Assembly (NCBI GenBank): GCA_050013235.1
Contig: JBEKFQ010000006.1
Location: 1 to 64,000 of the forward strand
Direction of reading: 5' to 3'
Length of the DNA: 64,000 nucleotides
DNA from: RH-AL1 sp050013235
GTDB taxonomy: Bacteria; Pseudomonadota; Alphaproteobacteria; Rhizobiales; Beijerinckiaceae
Below the pieces are notes generated by a model. The model worked only from the letters and a program-made list of their open reading frames with translations. It ran no database searches and was not told the origin of the DNA. This document shows positions 17,738 through 26,112 of the stretch, piece after piece (within the stretch, counting starts at the first letter, position 1; every line of letters starts with the position of its first letter). The position numbers were made by a program, and so were the translations under genes.

Positions 17738-18112
17738 ATGACCAACGTGATCGAAACAGCGAACCAATCGGACACCGCGATCGAGGTTCCGCAGGTCTAC
17801 AAGCATCATATCTTTGCCTGTTATACCCAGCGTCCGCCGGCTCATCCCCGCGGCAGTTGCGGGGCCGCGGGCGGCCCTCCCCTTTGGGACCGGCTCGGCA
17901 AGAAAATCGAATCCGATGGCCTATCTCAAGACGTCGGGTTCACGCCCGCGGGCTGCCTCGGCTTTTGCCAAGCGGGACCCATGATGGTCGTCTATCCCGA
18001 AGGCGTCTGGTACCGGCCAACTTCGCCTGAAGATATCGATGAAATCGTCGACCTGCATTTGAAGCAAGGCAAGCTCGTCGAGCGTCTCGCCATCGTACCC
18101 AGGCTGCGCTAA
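17738..18112 (+). CDS. Thioredoxin-like [2Fe-2S] ferredoxin
   Basis: 124 residues. The cysteine pattern C-x~11-C (FACYTQRPPAHPRGSCG) then C-x3-C (AGCLGFCQAGP) is that of thioredoxin-fold [2Fe-2S] ferredoxins, whose cluster is held by four such cysteines. 'MMVVYPEGVWYR' is also typical. It is the third gene of the bolA-grxD operon, so a role in Fe-S or electron supply to nitrogenase is likely. The exact partner cannot be told. Confidence 0.88.
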   Translation: MTNVIETANQSDTAIEVPQVYKHHIFACYTQRPPAHPRGSCGAAGGPPLWDRLGKKIESDGLSQDVGFTPAGCLGFCQAGPMMVVYPEGVWYRPTSPEDIDEIVDLHLKQGKLVERLAIVPRLR

Positions 18113-18132
18113 AAGACCTTCCGCCGGCCGCG

Positions 18133-18903
18133 TTACCGGCGCCGCGCGTGCCGCAAGGATGTGAGACATTCGATTGTCGCGGCCATATCCAGGGCCGTGA
18201 AATCATCGGGTGTCATCAGCGTAGGATCGGCGCCAACGCGAAGCAAAAGCTCCACGGCAGCGGCCTTTCCGGCCGAGGCCGCATACATCAGGACGGTGGC
18301 GCCATTGTCGTTTTGGTTGTCCACGTTCGCGCCCGCGGCGATCAGGAAACTCATGACCTCGATACTGCCGCCCGCCACCGCGAGCCACAAGGCGGTATTG
18401 CCGTCATCGTTTCGGGCCTCGATCGTCGCGCCAGCCGCGACGAGTTCGCGCGTGACCGCGACATCGCCGGCATAAGCGGCCTTCATCAAGGGCGTCATCC
18501 CGTTGAGAATTACCGCATTGATACCGTTCGCCGGAAAGCCCCGAGCATCAAGCCATTCGCGCAAGGCGCCACTGATCGGACCGCTCGCAATGCGCGGCCG
18601 GGTCTGCCAGGCTTCGTAACCACCGTCCAGACTGGCCACGTCGCTAAAGCCAAAGTCCGAAAAAATCTGCGCATATAGCTGACTGGCATTGCCGTGGTAG
18701 CAGCAAATCAAGACCGCCTGATCCTTAGGCGTCGTTGCGATCAAGCCGGACAGATCACTCATCGTGACATTGCGCGCGGAATCGATGTGTCCCCGCGCGA
18801 AGGAGCCGGCATCGCGAACGTCGAGCACGAGCACGCTGGGACGCTGAAGCCAGCCTTCCGCCGTTTCGACGTCAATTCGGAGAAAAGGGACCCGCTGCTT
18901 CAT
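18133..18903 (-). CDS. Rhodanese-ankyrin fusion protein
   Basis: 256 residues, starting at the ATG at 18903 that overlaps the upstream stop (ATGA). The N-terminal half is a single rhodanese domain with the active-site loop AVLICCYHGNASQ (CYHGNAS). The C-terminal half holds three ankyrin repeats (NGMTPLMKAAYAGDVAVTRELVAAGA; DGNTALWLAVAGGSIEVMSFLIAAGA; NGATVLMYAASAGKAAAVELLLRVGA). Rhodaneses move sulfane sulfur and ankyrins bind partner proteins. It closes a four-gene operon that reads divergently from nifH, so a role in sulfur delivery or protection for Fe-S assembly is plausible. Confidence 0.9.
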   Translation of the reverse strand: MKQRVPFLRIDVETAEGWLQRPSVLVLDVRDAGSFARGHIDSARNVTMSDLSGLIATTPKDQAVLICCYHGNASQLYAQIFSDFGFSDVASLDGGYEAWQTRPRIASGPISGALREWLDARGFPANGINAVILNGMTPLMKAAYAGDVAVTRELVAAGATIEARNDDGNTALWLAVAGGSIEVMSFLIAAGANVDNQNDNGATVLMYAASAGKAAAVELLLRVGADPTLMTPDDFTALDMAATIECLTSLRHARRR

Positions 18904-20540
18904 GACATTGGCTCCATGGACTCCCCGGCACCTCTGCCGGGATAGGGTGGCGATGTGGAAATCCGGTCGTCGGCGAGCGGGCGGCCAACCGTGAAATGAT
19001 AGAGCGATTGGAACGCCGCGCCGCGAAGCCCCAGGAGATCGTGGAACGTATCGTCGAAATAGCACCCGATGCCGGTTCCCCGCAGTCCCGCCGCTTCAGC
19101 TTCGAGGTAGAGAACGTGGCCAAGCAAACCGGCTTCCCAATGGAGTTGACGGTAACACCAGGGATCCCTGGTAATGCTTTCTTCGAACTCGGCAAGCATT
19201 CCAAGCGAAAAGCAACTGTCGCCGGCAATGGCTTGATGACAGCTCGTGGTTCGCGCGATCCACCGGCAATCCGCGCTGGTCAGCCGAAAAAATGGAAGAT
19301 GCTCCAGCGCGGCTTCAGGCTTCCGCCAGCTGAATTCCGGACTGAGACTTTCGCGCAACGCGGCCTCGGCAATTTGATGACGCGGCAGGATGTAAAGACC
19401 GGGATTAAGCCCTTCCACTCGATGAACGAAAACAACGGGATGGATGCGGGGCGGTTCCCGCCAAATGTCCCAAGGCGGCATGTCGCGCACCAGCAAGGCA
19501 TCAAGCATGCGAAAAAACGTCCCGGCTTCCATGCTGAACTTACTATCGAAGCGCTGCGCGCTGCGTCTGTTCAAAATCAGACGCGCCGCTGGCTCCCGCG
19601 AGCGTTGGATGAAGCGTGGGTAGGATGATGCTTCCAAGGGCGCTGGCGGGTTGGCACACTCGCTTGTCGCCGCGCTGACGGACTCGATAACGGGCCATCG
19701 ATACAGCGGGTGCGGATCCAAGAGATTTGCATGCCCCGCCCACGCCAGGGCGCTGGCCGCAAGTGCTTCCAATGCTTTTACTTGTGTTTCATCGGGGAAG
19801 GGTGCGCCGCGTCCTGGTCCGACGGCGATGAGGACATCGGCATCCTCGCGCTCCACGCCGGCAAAATCTCCGGCGCGATCTAATCCGAGCATCGCCGCGA
19901 GCTTTGCGCCGGTTACGCCGGGCACGATGGTTGCCGTCCAACCCAAGCCCCCCGCTGCGTAGCGCAACGCACCAAGCGCATGGCCGATGTCGAGCTGACA
20001 ATAACGAAAGCCCCGCTCGCCATATTTCCAGGCTTCCCGCCAATGGATCGACGACAGACCGATCCAAAGTCCGGGCTGCACATCGTCCTTCCCGCTGCAG
20101 GGAAATCGCGCACGCTGCTCGAGCGCATGATCGCGGCTGAGGTAATGATATAGACCGTCATCAAACCCCGGTATGCCACGCGCGACGAGATAGGCTTCGG
20201 TTGGATGCAAGTTGCCGCTCGAAGGATTGCAGCGAACCGCCCAACGATCGGGGCCATATTCCTTCCAAGCCGACAGCCCGAGGGAGAGTTGCAGAAGTAT
20301 CCCGATCGATGCCAGGGACAGAGCGTGCGGAACAACACTCCCGTCTTCATAAAGGGCACCGAACGGCGTTTCCAGCTGCTCCGCTCCAAAACTCAATGGA
20401 ATCCGCGAGCACCCTTCGAAGGACCGGAAGGGATTAGGCTGAGCGTCCCAATCCAACGTTTCTGGCCCCGGCGCATAGCGATCGATACGGTGCTTGGTCC
20501 GCTGATGGTAGGCTCGCACGATGTCCGCAGGCTGCGTCAC
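18900..20540 (-). CDS. SagB/ThcOx-type FMN dehydrogenase, tandem nitroreductase domains
   Basis: 546 residues from a GTG at 20540 that overlaps the stop of the upstream gene (GTGA). A longer frame would run far into that gene. The first nitroreductase module has 'WAVRCNPSSGNLHPTEAYLV', the FMN-site motif of SagB-type oxidoreductases; the second has 'LNRRSAQRFDSK' and 'LEAEAAGLRGTGIGCYFDD'. SagB enzymes oxidise azolines in peptide natural products, but many stand-alone homologues exist, and no YcaO cyclodehydratase or precursor peptide is visible here. Context is an ArsC-like nitrogenase-associated gene upstream and a rhodanese downstream. The substrate is unknown. Confidence 0.88.
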   Translation of the reverse strand: MTQPADIVRAYHQRTKHRIDRYAPGPETLDWDAQPNPFRSFEGCSRIPLSFGAEQLETPFGALYEDGSVVPHALSLASIGILLQLSLGLSAWKEYGPDRWAVRCNPSSGNLHPTEAYLVARGIPGFDDGLYHYLSRDHALEQRARFPCSGKDDVQPGLWIGLSSIHWREAWKYGERGFRYCQLDIGHALGALRYAAGGLGWTATIVPGVTGAKLAAMLGLDRAGDFAGVEREDADVLIAVGPGRGAPFPDETQVKALEALAASALAWAGHANLLDPHPLYRWPVIESVSAATSECANPPAPLEASSYPRFIQRSREPAARLILNRRSAQRFDSKFSMEAGTFFRMLDALLVRDMPPWDIWREPPRIHPVVFVHRVEGLNPGLYILPRHQIAEAALRESLSPEFSWRKPEAALEHLPFFRLTSADCRWIARTTSCHQAIAGDSCFSLGMLAEFEESITRDPWCYRQLHWEAGLLGHVLYLEAEAAGLRGTGIGCYFDDTFHDLLGLRGAAFQSLYHFTVGRPLADDRISTSPPYPGRGAGESMEPMS

Positions 20541-20986
20541 CTGCCCTGCCCCGGATGTCCTGCCGGGTCCGGACACGGCTGCGTTTCCGGCGGGCGGCTG
20601 CAGCCTTGCGCCGCCGCAACACGCCGAGGATCGAGGCTCACCCCGAGGCAACCCTCAATCCATGGCATGTCGAAGCCAGCGGCGCGCTGCCCGTCGATCT
20701 CGATGAGCGGACGCTTGATCAGGATTGGATCAGCCACCAACATCGAGAGCGCAAGCGCGGCATCGAGCTTGCCAGGATCGACCTGACCCGACTTGATGGC
20801 GGGCGCCGCGGGATTGAACCAACCGGCCACGGGTTTATCGCCGAAGAAGGAATGCAAGAATTCCCTGGTCCACGGCTCCGTCAAAATGCTTTTTGCCACC
20901 ACCATGTGACCCGCGTCGCCAAGAATTTTCTTCTGGCGCGCGTTGGTCTGGCATCCGGGCTTTTCAAAAAAAATAATCGTGCGCAA
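20537..20986 (-). CDS. ArsC-like nitrogenase-associated protein
   Basis: 149 residues with the ArsC/Spx thioredoxin-like start 'MRTIIFFEKPGCQTNARQKKILGDAGH', a single N-terminal cysteine, 'GWFNPAAPAIKSG' and 'LIKRPLIEIDGQRAAGFD'. This is the pattern of the nitrogenase-associated ArsC-like family found in many diazotrophs. The last 25 residues (rich in P and C) go beyond the usual family end. It lies 9 bases after the receiver-like gene and overlaps the SagB-like gene. The biochemical role is not established. Confidence 0.88.
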   Translation of the reverse strand: MRTIIFFEKPGCQTNARQKKILGDAGHMVVAKSILTEPWTREFLHSFFGDKPVAGWFNPAAPAIKSGQVDPGKLDAALALSMLVADPILIKRPLIEIDGQRAAGFDMPWIEGCLGVSLDPRRVAAAQGCSRPPETQPCPDPAGHPGQGR

Positions 20987-20995
20987 GGAAACCCT

Positions 20996-21430
20996 CTATT
21001 TTAAGACACCAAGCTGGACAAGCGTCGCGCCACCGCCGCGTCCAAGGACGGTGTCGACCTTCTTGCGTACCGCTTCGATCGTCAACGGCTTGACAAGCGC
21101 TCCGTGTGCTCCCGCTTTGAGTCCCTCGAGCGCCACAGCCTCATCGGTCTTCGCGCAAACGATGAGAATGCGAACTCCGGGGAATCTTTCGACGAAAGCC
21201 GCGACCAAGCCCGCACCCCGTTTCGCCAAGAACGACACACCGAGAAGCACGACGTCAGGCTTAAGCCAGCCCGTCCCCTTTTCGAAGGCTTCCTCAGGAC
21301 CGGCAAGTTCATGCGTTTCGATTTCGTCTTGCAGCATGAACTGGAGCGCCGCGCGGGTAATTTCGTCTTCATCCACGACAAAGACACGCCGCTGATCGAC
21401 AGCCTTGGACGTTTCAACTCCGATCTGCAT
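20996..21430 (-). CDS. Receiver-domain protein lacking the phospho-accepting aspartate
   Basis: 144 residues from the ATG at 21430; the predicted sigma-54 promoter at 21488-21503 rules out the longer frame. The receiver fold is clear: acidic pair D20/D22 (VFVVDEDEITR), 'EKGTGWLKPDVVLLGVS', 'RILIVCAKTD' and K114 (GALVKPLT). At the place of the phosphorylated aspartate (usually LLDxxMP) stands G64 in VLLGVS. It therefore looks like a pseudo-receiver that cannot be phosphorylated in the usual way. There is no output domain. It is the first gene of the operon divergent from nifH, so it may be a protein-binding module in nitrogenase regulation. Confidence 0.8.
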   Translation of the reverse strand: MQIGVETSKAVDQRRVFVVDEDEITRAALQFMLQDEIETHELAGPEEAFEKGTGWLKPDVVLLGVSFLAKRGAGLVAAFVERFPGVRILIVCAKTDEAVALEGLKAGAHGALVKPLTIEAVRKKVDTVLGRGGGATLVQLGVLK

Positions 21431-21487
21431 CCCAATATCCCCGGAACCTTTGACGCCGATACCGCCGGAGCGGACAAAAGAGGTGTC

Positions 21488-21503
21488 AGCAATTTCCGTT
21501 CCG
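21488..21503 (-). promoter_or_regulatory. Sigma-54 promoter of the receiver-ArsC-SagB-rhodanese operon
   Basis: The minus strand reads CGGAACGGAAATTGCT, with GG and GC correctly spaced and an exact TTGCT -12 box. It lies 58 bases upstream of the ATG at 21430 and about 85 bases from the nearest NifA site. Confidence 0.65.
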
Positions 21504-21586
21504 TATGGCGCGCGACGCACGAACCAAGGACACCTTTAAGCGGTCATGGCGTCAATCGAAAGTGGCCGCGCAAGACGCGAGACGGT

Positions 21587-21602
21587 TGTTTTGTTTCCTA
21601 CA
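21587..21602. promoter_or_regulatory. NifA upstream activating site 1 (nifH / divergent operon)
   Basis: TGTTTTGTTTCCTACA is an exact TGT-N10-ACA. It lies 99 bases upstream of the nifH -24 box and 84 bases from the divergent sigma-54 element. Confidence 0.7.
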
Positions 21603-21616
21603 GCGCGGTGTCGTCC

Positions 21617-21632
21617 TGTCGGGTTCGACACA
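21617..21632. promoter_or_regulatory. NifA upstream activating site 2 (nifH)
   Basis: TGTCGGGTTCGACACA is an exact TGT-N10-ACA with an internal palindrome (TGTCG/CGACA). Its centre is 30 bases from site 1, about three helical turns, so the two NifA sites lie on the same face of the DNA. Confidence 0.8.
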
Positions 21633-21700
21633 TCCCCGCGGCTTTTCCCGGAAATATAAATAACCGTGCATTTATAATAACTTACCATATTCACAGCACA

Positions 21701-21716
21701 TGGCACAGCGGTTGCA
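21701..21716 (+). promoter_or_regulatory. Sigma-54 promoter of nifHDK
   Basis: TGGCACAGCGGTTGCA matches the full consensus TGGCACRNNNNTTGCW with no mismatch. It leaves a leader of about 150 bases before nifH and has two NifA sites 69-99 bases upstream. Confidence 0.93.
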
Positions 21717-21877
21717 ATCTCAGTCCGCGGAACGGCTAGTGAGGGCTGAGTGCACGCCGACGCGGACGACGAGCGTGGTACTCCTTCCCAAAAAACCGCG
21801 AGCCCGTTTCTGTCATGAGGAACAGTCTCGCGCTGAAGGCGCGGTAGTCAATTGCACTAGTTTTATAGGAGACCCAA

Positions 21878-22762
21878 ATGTCGAAACTACGACAAATCGC
21901 GTTTTACGGGAAGGGCGGCATCGGCAAGTCCACCACCTCTCAAAACACCCTCGCCGCGCTTGCGGAGATGGGCCACAAGATCCTCATCGTCGGCTGCGAT
22001 CCCAAGGCCGACTCCACCCGCCTCATCCTGCACGCCAAGGCGCAGGACACCATCCTGAGCCTGGCCGCCGCTGCCGGGAGCGTCGAGGATCTCGAAATCG
22101 AAGAAGTCATGAAGGTCGGCTACCGCGACATCAAATGTGTCGAGTCGGGCGGTCCGGAACCGGGCGTCGGTTGCGCAGGCCGCGGCGTCATCACCTCGAT
22201 CAACTTCCTCGAAGAGAACGGCGCTTACGAAGATATCGATTACGTCTCCTATGACGTGCTCGGCGACGTCGTCTGCGGCGGGTTCGCCATGCCTATTCGC
22301 GAGAACAAGGCGCAGGAGATTTATATCGTCATGTCCGGCGAGATGATGGCCATGTATGCGGCCAACAACATCTCCAAAGGCATTTTGAAATACGCCATGT
22401 CGGGCGGTGTCCGTTTGGGCGGTCTGATCTGCAATGAGCGTCAGACCGACAAGGAACTCGAACTCGCCGAAGCCATGGCAAAGAAGCTCGGCACGCAGCT
22501 GATCTATTTCGTTCCACGCGACAACATCGTCCAACATGCCGAGCTCCGCCGCATGACGGTTCTCGAATATGCTCCGGACTCGGTGCAAGCAAACCATTAC
22601 CGGACGCTTGCCAACAAGATCCACAACAATGCGGGCAAGGGCATCATTCCGACCCCCATTACGATGGACGAACTCGAAGACATGCTCATGCAGCATGGCA
22701 TCATGAAACCGATCGACGAATCCATCGTCGGTCAGACCGCCGCCGATCTGGCGCTGGCCTAA
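21878..22762 (+). CDS. nifH: Nitrogenase iron protein (dinitrogenase reductase)
   Basis: 294 residues, the usual length. It has the P-loop GKGGIGKSTTSQN at residues 10-22, a switch segment VGCDPKADSTRL, cluster cysteines in VGCAGRGVIT and DVVCGGFAMP that bridge the [4Fe-4S] cluster of the homodimer, and the arginine in CAGRGV that is ADP-ribosylated in organisms with DraT. It passes electrons to NifDK with ATP hydrolysis in the cytoplasm. AGGAG lies 8-12 bases upstream. It is transcribed from the perfect sigma-54 promoter at 21701, and a strong hairpin after the gene may raise the nifH:nifDK mRNA ratio. Confidence 0.99.
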   Translation: MSKLRQIAFYGKGGIGKSTTSQNTLAALAEMGHKILIVGCDPKADSTRLILHAKAQDTILSLAAAAGSVEDLEIEEVMKVGYRDIKCVESGGPEPGVGCAGRGVITSINFLEENGAYEDIDYVSYDVLGDVVCGGFAMPIRENKAQEIYIVMSGEMMAMYAANNISKGILKYAMSGGVRLGGLICNERQTDKELELAEAMAKKLGTQLIYFVPRDNIVQHAELRRMTVLEYAPDSVQANHYRTLANKIHNNAGKGIIPTPITMDELEDMLMQHGIMKPIDESIVGQTAADLALA

Positions 22763-22778
22763 GCCTTATCGGATGTAT

Positions 22779-22802
22779 CCGGCCCCTCAGAACGGGGGCC
22801 GG
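22779..22802 (+). terminator. nifH-nifD intergenic hairpin
   Basis: CCGGCCCC and GGGGCCGG form an 8-bp GC stem with an 8-base loop, with no T-run after it. It is probably an mRNA-stabilising or processing stem, or partial attenuator, rather than a full terminator, since nifD has no promoter of its own that I can see. Confidence 0.6.
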
Positions 22803-22842
22803 ATTTCCGGCGGGGCCAACGGGGAAAAGCGAGGGCATCACA

Positions 22843-24345
22843 ATGAGCGTCACTAAAATTCACGATATAGCGGAAATCAAAGCTCGGAACAGGGCACTCA
22901 TTCAAGAGGTCTTGGAAGTTTACCCCGAGAAGACGGCGAAGAGGCGCGCCAAGCACCTCAACGTTCAAGAGGCTGGAAAGTCCGACTGCGGCGTCAAATC
23001 CAACATCAAATCAGTTCCCGGTGTCATGACCATCCGTGGCTGTGCTTATGCCGGCTCGAAGGGTGTGGTTTGGGGTCCGATCAAGGACATGATCCATATC
23101 AGCCATGGACCAGTCGGCTGCGGCCAATATTCCTGGGCCGCGCGGCGCAATTACTATATCGGCACGACGGGCATCGATACCTTCGTGACGATGCAGTTCA
23201 CGACGGACTTCCAGGAAAAAGACATTGTCTTCGGCGGCGATAAGAAGCTCGCCAAGGTGATGGACGAAATTCAAGAACTCTTCCCGCTCAACAACGGGAT
23301 CACCGTTCAGTCGGAATGCCCGATTGGCTTGATCGGCGACGACATTGAGGCCGTTTCCAAGGTCAAGTCCAAAGAGTACGACGGGAAGACGATCGTTCCC
23401 GTGCGTTGCGAAGGCTTCCGCGGTGTGTCGCAGTCCCTCGGCCACCATATCGCCAACGATGCGATCCGGGATTGGGTGTTCGACAAGATTCCCGCTGATG
23501 CGGCGCCACGATTCGAAAGCACGCCCTACGATGTCGCTATCATCGGCGACTACAACATCGGGGGCGACGCCTGGTCTTCGCGTATCCTACTCGAGGAAAT
23601 GGGACTCCGGGTCATCGCGCAATGGTCCGGCGACGGAAGTTTGGCGGAGCTCGAGGCAACGCCGAAAGCTAAGCTAAATGTTCTGCATTGCTATCGCTCG
23701 ATGAACTACATTTCGCGTCATATGGAAGAAAAGTACGGTATTCCGTGGTGCGAATATAACTTTTTCGGCCCCTCGAAAATCGCTGAATCGCTTCGGAAGA
23801 TTGCGTCCTATTTCGACGACAAGATCAAGGAAGGCGCCGAACGCGTCATTGCCAAATATCAGCCCTTGATGGATGCCGTGATCGCGAAATACCGTCCCCG
23901 CCTAGAAGGCAAGACCGTCATGCTCTTCGTCGGCGGCCTGCGTCCGCGCCACGTCATCGGCGCGTATGAGGACCTCGGCATGGAAGTTGTCGGAACCGGC
24001 TATGAATTCGGCCACAACGACGATTATCAACGGACCGCTCAACATTATGTCAAGGACGGCACGCTGATCTACGACGACGTCACCGGCTACGAATTCGAAA
24101 AATTCGTCGAGAAAATCCAACCGGACCTTGTCGGTTCCGGGATCAAGGAAAAGTACGTTTTCCAGAAAATGGGTGTGCCATTCCGGCAGATGCATTCCTG
24201 GGATTACTCGGGCCCTTACCATGGCTATGACGGGTTCGCGATCTTCGCGCGCGACATGGACATGGCAATCAACGCGCCCATCTGGAAAATGGCCAAGACG
24301 CCGTGGAAGAACGTACCTGAACAAACCTTACTGGCCGCCGAATAG
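22843..24345 (+). CDS. nifD: Nitrogenase molybdenum-iron protein alpha chain
   Basis: 500 residues. P-cluster cysteines are visible in IRGCAYAGSKGVVWGP, ISHGPVGCGQYSW and VQSECPIGLIGDD. The FeMo-cofactor cysteine is in NVLHCYRSMNYISRHMEEKYG and the cofactor histidine in RQMHSWDYSGPYHGYDG. With NifK it forms the alpha2-beta2 dinitrogenase that reduces N2 on FeMo-co. The cofactor loop is that of a molybdenum enzyme. It follows nifH by 80 bases. Confidence 0.99.
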   Translation: MSVTKIHDIAEIKARNRALIQEVLEVYPEKTAKRRAKHLNVQEAGKSDCGVKSNIKSVPGVMTIRGCAYAGSKGVVWGPIKDMIHISHGPVGCGQYSWAARRNYYIGTTGIDTFVTMQFTTDFQEKDIVFGGDKKLAKVMDEIQELFPLNNGITVQSECPIGLIGDDIEAVSKVKSKEYDGKTIVPVRCEGFRGVSQSLGHHIANDAIRDWVFDKIPADAAPRFESTPYDVAIIGDYNIGGDAWSSRILLEEMGLRVIAQWSGDGSLAELEATPKAKLNVLHCYRSMNYISRHMEEKYGIPWCEYNFFGPSKIAESLRKIASYFDDKIKEGAERVIAKYQPLMDAVIAKYRPRLEGKTVMLFVGGLRPRHVIGAYEDLGMEVVGTGYEFGHNDDYQRTAQHYVKDGTLIYDDVTGYEFEKFVEKIQPDLVGSGIKEKYVFQKMGVPFRQMHSWDYSGPYHGYDGFAIFARDMDMAINAPIWKMAKTPWKNVPEQTLLAAE

Positions 24346-24357
24346 GCCACACACGCC

Positions 24358-24379
24358 GGCCCTCCCGTTCGGGAGGGCC
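24358..24379 (+). terminator. nifD-nifK intergenic hairpin
   Basis: GGCCCTCCC-GTTC-GGGAGGGCC is a perfect 9-bp stem with a GTTC loop and no T-run. The role is likely mRNA stability or processing, since nifK follows directly. Confidence 0.6.
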
Positions 24380-24422
24380 GCAGCGCTCATGATCGAGCAA
24401 CACATATAGAAAGGGCTTCACG

Positions 24423-25982
24423 ATGCCACAGAATGCTGATCACGTGCTCGATCACCTCGAGCTCTTCCGCGGACCAGAATACCAGCAGATGCTAGCCGAA
24501 AAGAAACGCCTTTTCGAAAACCCGAAAGACCCGGCCGAAGTCGAAAAGATCCGGGAGTGGGCCAAGACGCCGGAATATCGCGAAAAGAATTTCGCGCGTG
24601 AGGCCTTGACCGTCAATCCCGCGAAAGCCTGTCAACCGCTCGGCGCTGTCTTCGCCGCCGTCGGTTTTGAAGGCACCATTCCCTTCGTCCATGGCTCGCA
24701 GGGCTGCGTCGCATATTATCGCAGCCACTTTTCCCGCCATTTCAAGGAGCCGAGCTCTTGCGTTTCGTCGTCGATGACGGAAGACGCCGCTGTGTTTGGC
24801 GGCCTCAACAACATGATCGACGGTCTCGCCAACACTTACGCCATGTATAAGCCGAAGATGATCGCGGTCTCGACCACCTGCATGGCTGAAGTCATCGGTG
24901 ACGATCTCAATGCCTTCATCAAGACATCGAAGGAAAAGGGGTCTGTCCCCGCGGACTTCGATGTCCCCTTCGCTCATACGCCTGCCTTCGTGGGAAGCCA
25001 TATTACCGGCTACGACAATGTCATGAAGGGTATTTTGGAGCATTTCTGGGATGGTAAGGCTGGAACGGCGCCAAAGATCGAGCGCCAAGCCAACGAGAAG
25101 ATCAACTTTATCGGCGGCTTCGACGGCTATACCGTCGGCAATATCCGCGAGATCAAGCGACTCTTCCAAGTCATGGGCGTCGACGCAACCATCCTGTGCG
25201 ACAACAGCGATGTTTGGGATACGCCCACGGACGGCGAGTTCCGCATGTACGACGGCGGCACGACTCTTGAAGACACCGCCAATGCCGTCCATGCGAAAGC
25301 AACAATTTCGATGCAGGAATTCTGCACGGAAAAGACTTTGGCTTTAGCGGCAAACCATGGTCACCAAGTCGCGGCTTTCAACCATCCTGTCGGTGTGACC
25401 GCAACCGATCGCTTCCTTATGGAAGTTTCGCGGATCACCGGCAAAGCCATTCCGGAAGAACTTGCTCGCGAGCGTGGCCGCCTGGTCGACGCGATCGCGG
25501 ATTCGAGCGCGCATATCCACGGCAAGAAATTCGCTATCTATGGCGATCCCGATCTTTGCCTTGGATTGGCGGCGTTCCTGCTTGAACTTGGTGCGGAACC
25601 AACCCATGTTCTTGCCACCAATGGCAGCAAGGCTTGGGCGGAAAAGGTCCAAGCCCTGTTCGACAGCTCGCCCTTCGGCGCTAATTGCCACGTCTATCCC
25701 GGCAAGGATCTCTGGCACATGCGCTCGCTTCTGTTCACCGAACCAGTGGATTTCCTCATCGGAAACACCTACGGCAAGTATCTGGAGCGCGACACCGGAA
25801 CGCCGCTAATCCGCATCGGCTTCCCCGTCTTCGATCGCCATCATCACCACCGTTATCCCGTGTGGGGCTACCAAGGCGGCCTCAATGTGTTGGTCACCAT
25901 CCTCGATAAGGTCTTCGACGAGATCGACAAAAACACGAATGTGCCTTCGAAGACGGACTATAGCTTCGATATCATTCGCTAA
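24423..25982 (+). CDS. nifK: Nitrogenase molybdenum-iron protein beta chain
   Basis: 519 residues. P-cluster ligands appear in AKACQPLGAVFAAVGFEG, VHGSQGCVAYYRSHFSRHF and VSTTCMAEVIGDDL, with the conserved serine nearby in CVSSSMTED. The C-terminus 'FPVFDRHHHHRYPVWGYQGGLNVLVTILDKVFDEID' is typical. The extended N-terminus (about 50 residues before the first ligand) is that of the long-chain beta subunits of proteobacterial Mo-nitrogenase. It lies 77 bases after nifD in the same transcript. Confidence 0.99.
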   Translation: MPQNADHVLDHLELFRGPEYQQMLAEKKRLFENPKDPAEVEKIREWAKTPEYREKNFAREALTVNPAKACQPLGAVFAAVGFEGTIPFVHGSQGCVAYYRSHFSRHFKEPSSCVSSSMTEDAAVFGGLNNMIDGLANTYAMYKPKMIAVSTTCMAEVIGDDLNAFIKTSKEKGSVPADFDVPFAHTPAFVGSHITGYDNVMKGILEHFWDGKAGTAPKIERQANEKINFIGGFDGYTVGNIREIKRLFQVMGVDATILCDNSDVWDTPTDGEFRMYDGGTTLEDTANAVHAKATISMQEFCTEKTLALAANHGHQVAAFNHPVGVTATDRFLMEVSRITGKAIPEELARERGRLVDAIADSSAHIHGKKFAIYGDPDLCLGLAAFLLELGAEPTHVLATNGSKAWAEKVQALFDSSPFGANCHVYPGKDLWHMRSLLFTEPVDFLIGNTYGKYLERDTGTPLIRIGFPVFDRHHHHRYPVWGYQGGLNVLVTILDKVFDEIDKNTNVPSKTDYSFDIIR

Positions 25983-26004
25983 AGTCCTCCTAGCCTGCTG
26001 AAAG

Positions 26005-26039
26005 CTGCCGGCTCCTTGCCTTGTGCGAGACGCCGGCAG
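26005..26039 (+). terminator. nifK-nifE intergenic hairpin
   Basis: CTGCCGGC and GCCGGCAG form a perfect 8-bp stem with a 19-base loop and no T-run. It could attenuate transcription into nifE, which is needed in smaller amounts. I see no separate nifE promoter. Confidence 0.45.
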
Positions 26040-26112
26040 TCAGGCGGATCTTGCCTCTGCCGCCCATCTTTCCACTCGCGTTCGCCGCCAGCTCTGGTCA
26101 AGGGAGAGACAG

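Noticed and set aside
26000..26060. Search for a separate nifE promoter
   Set aside because: GG...GC pairs here are spaced 10 rather than 12 bases apart, so nifE is read as part of the nifHDK transcript.
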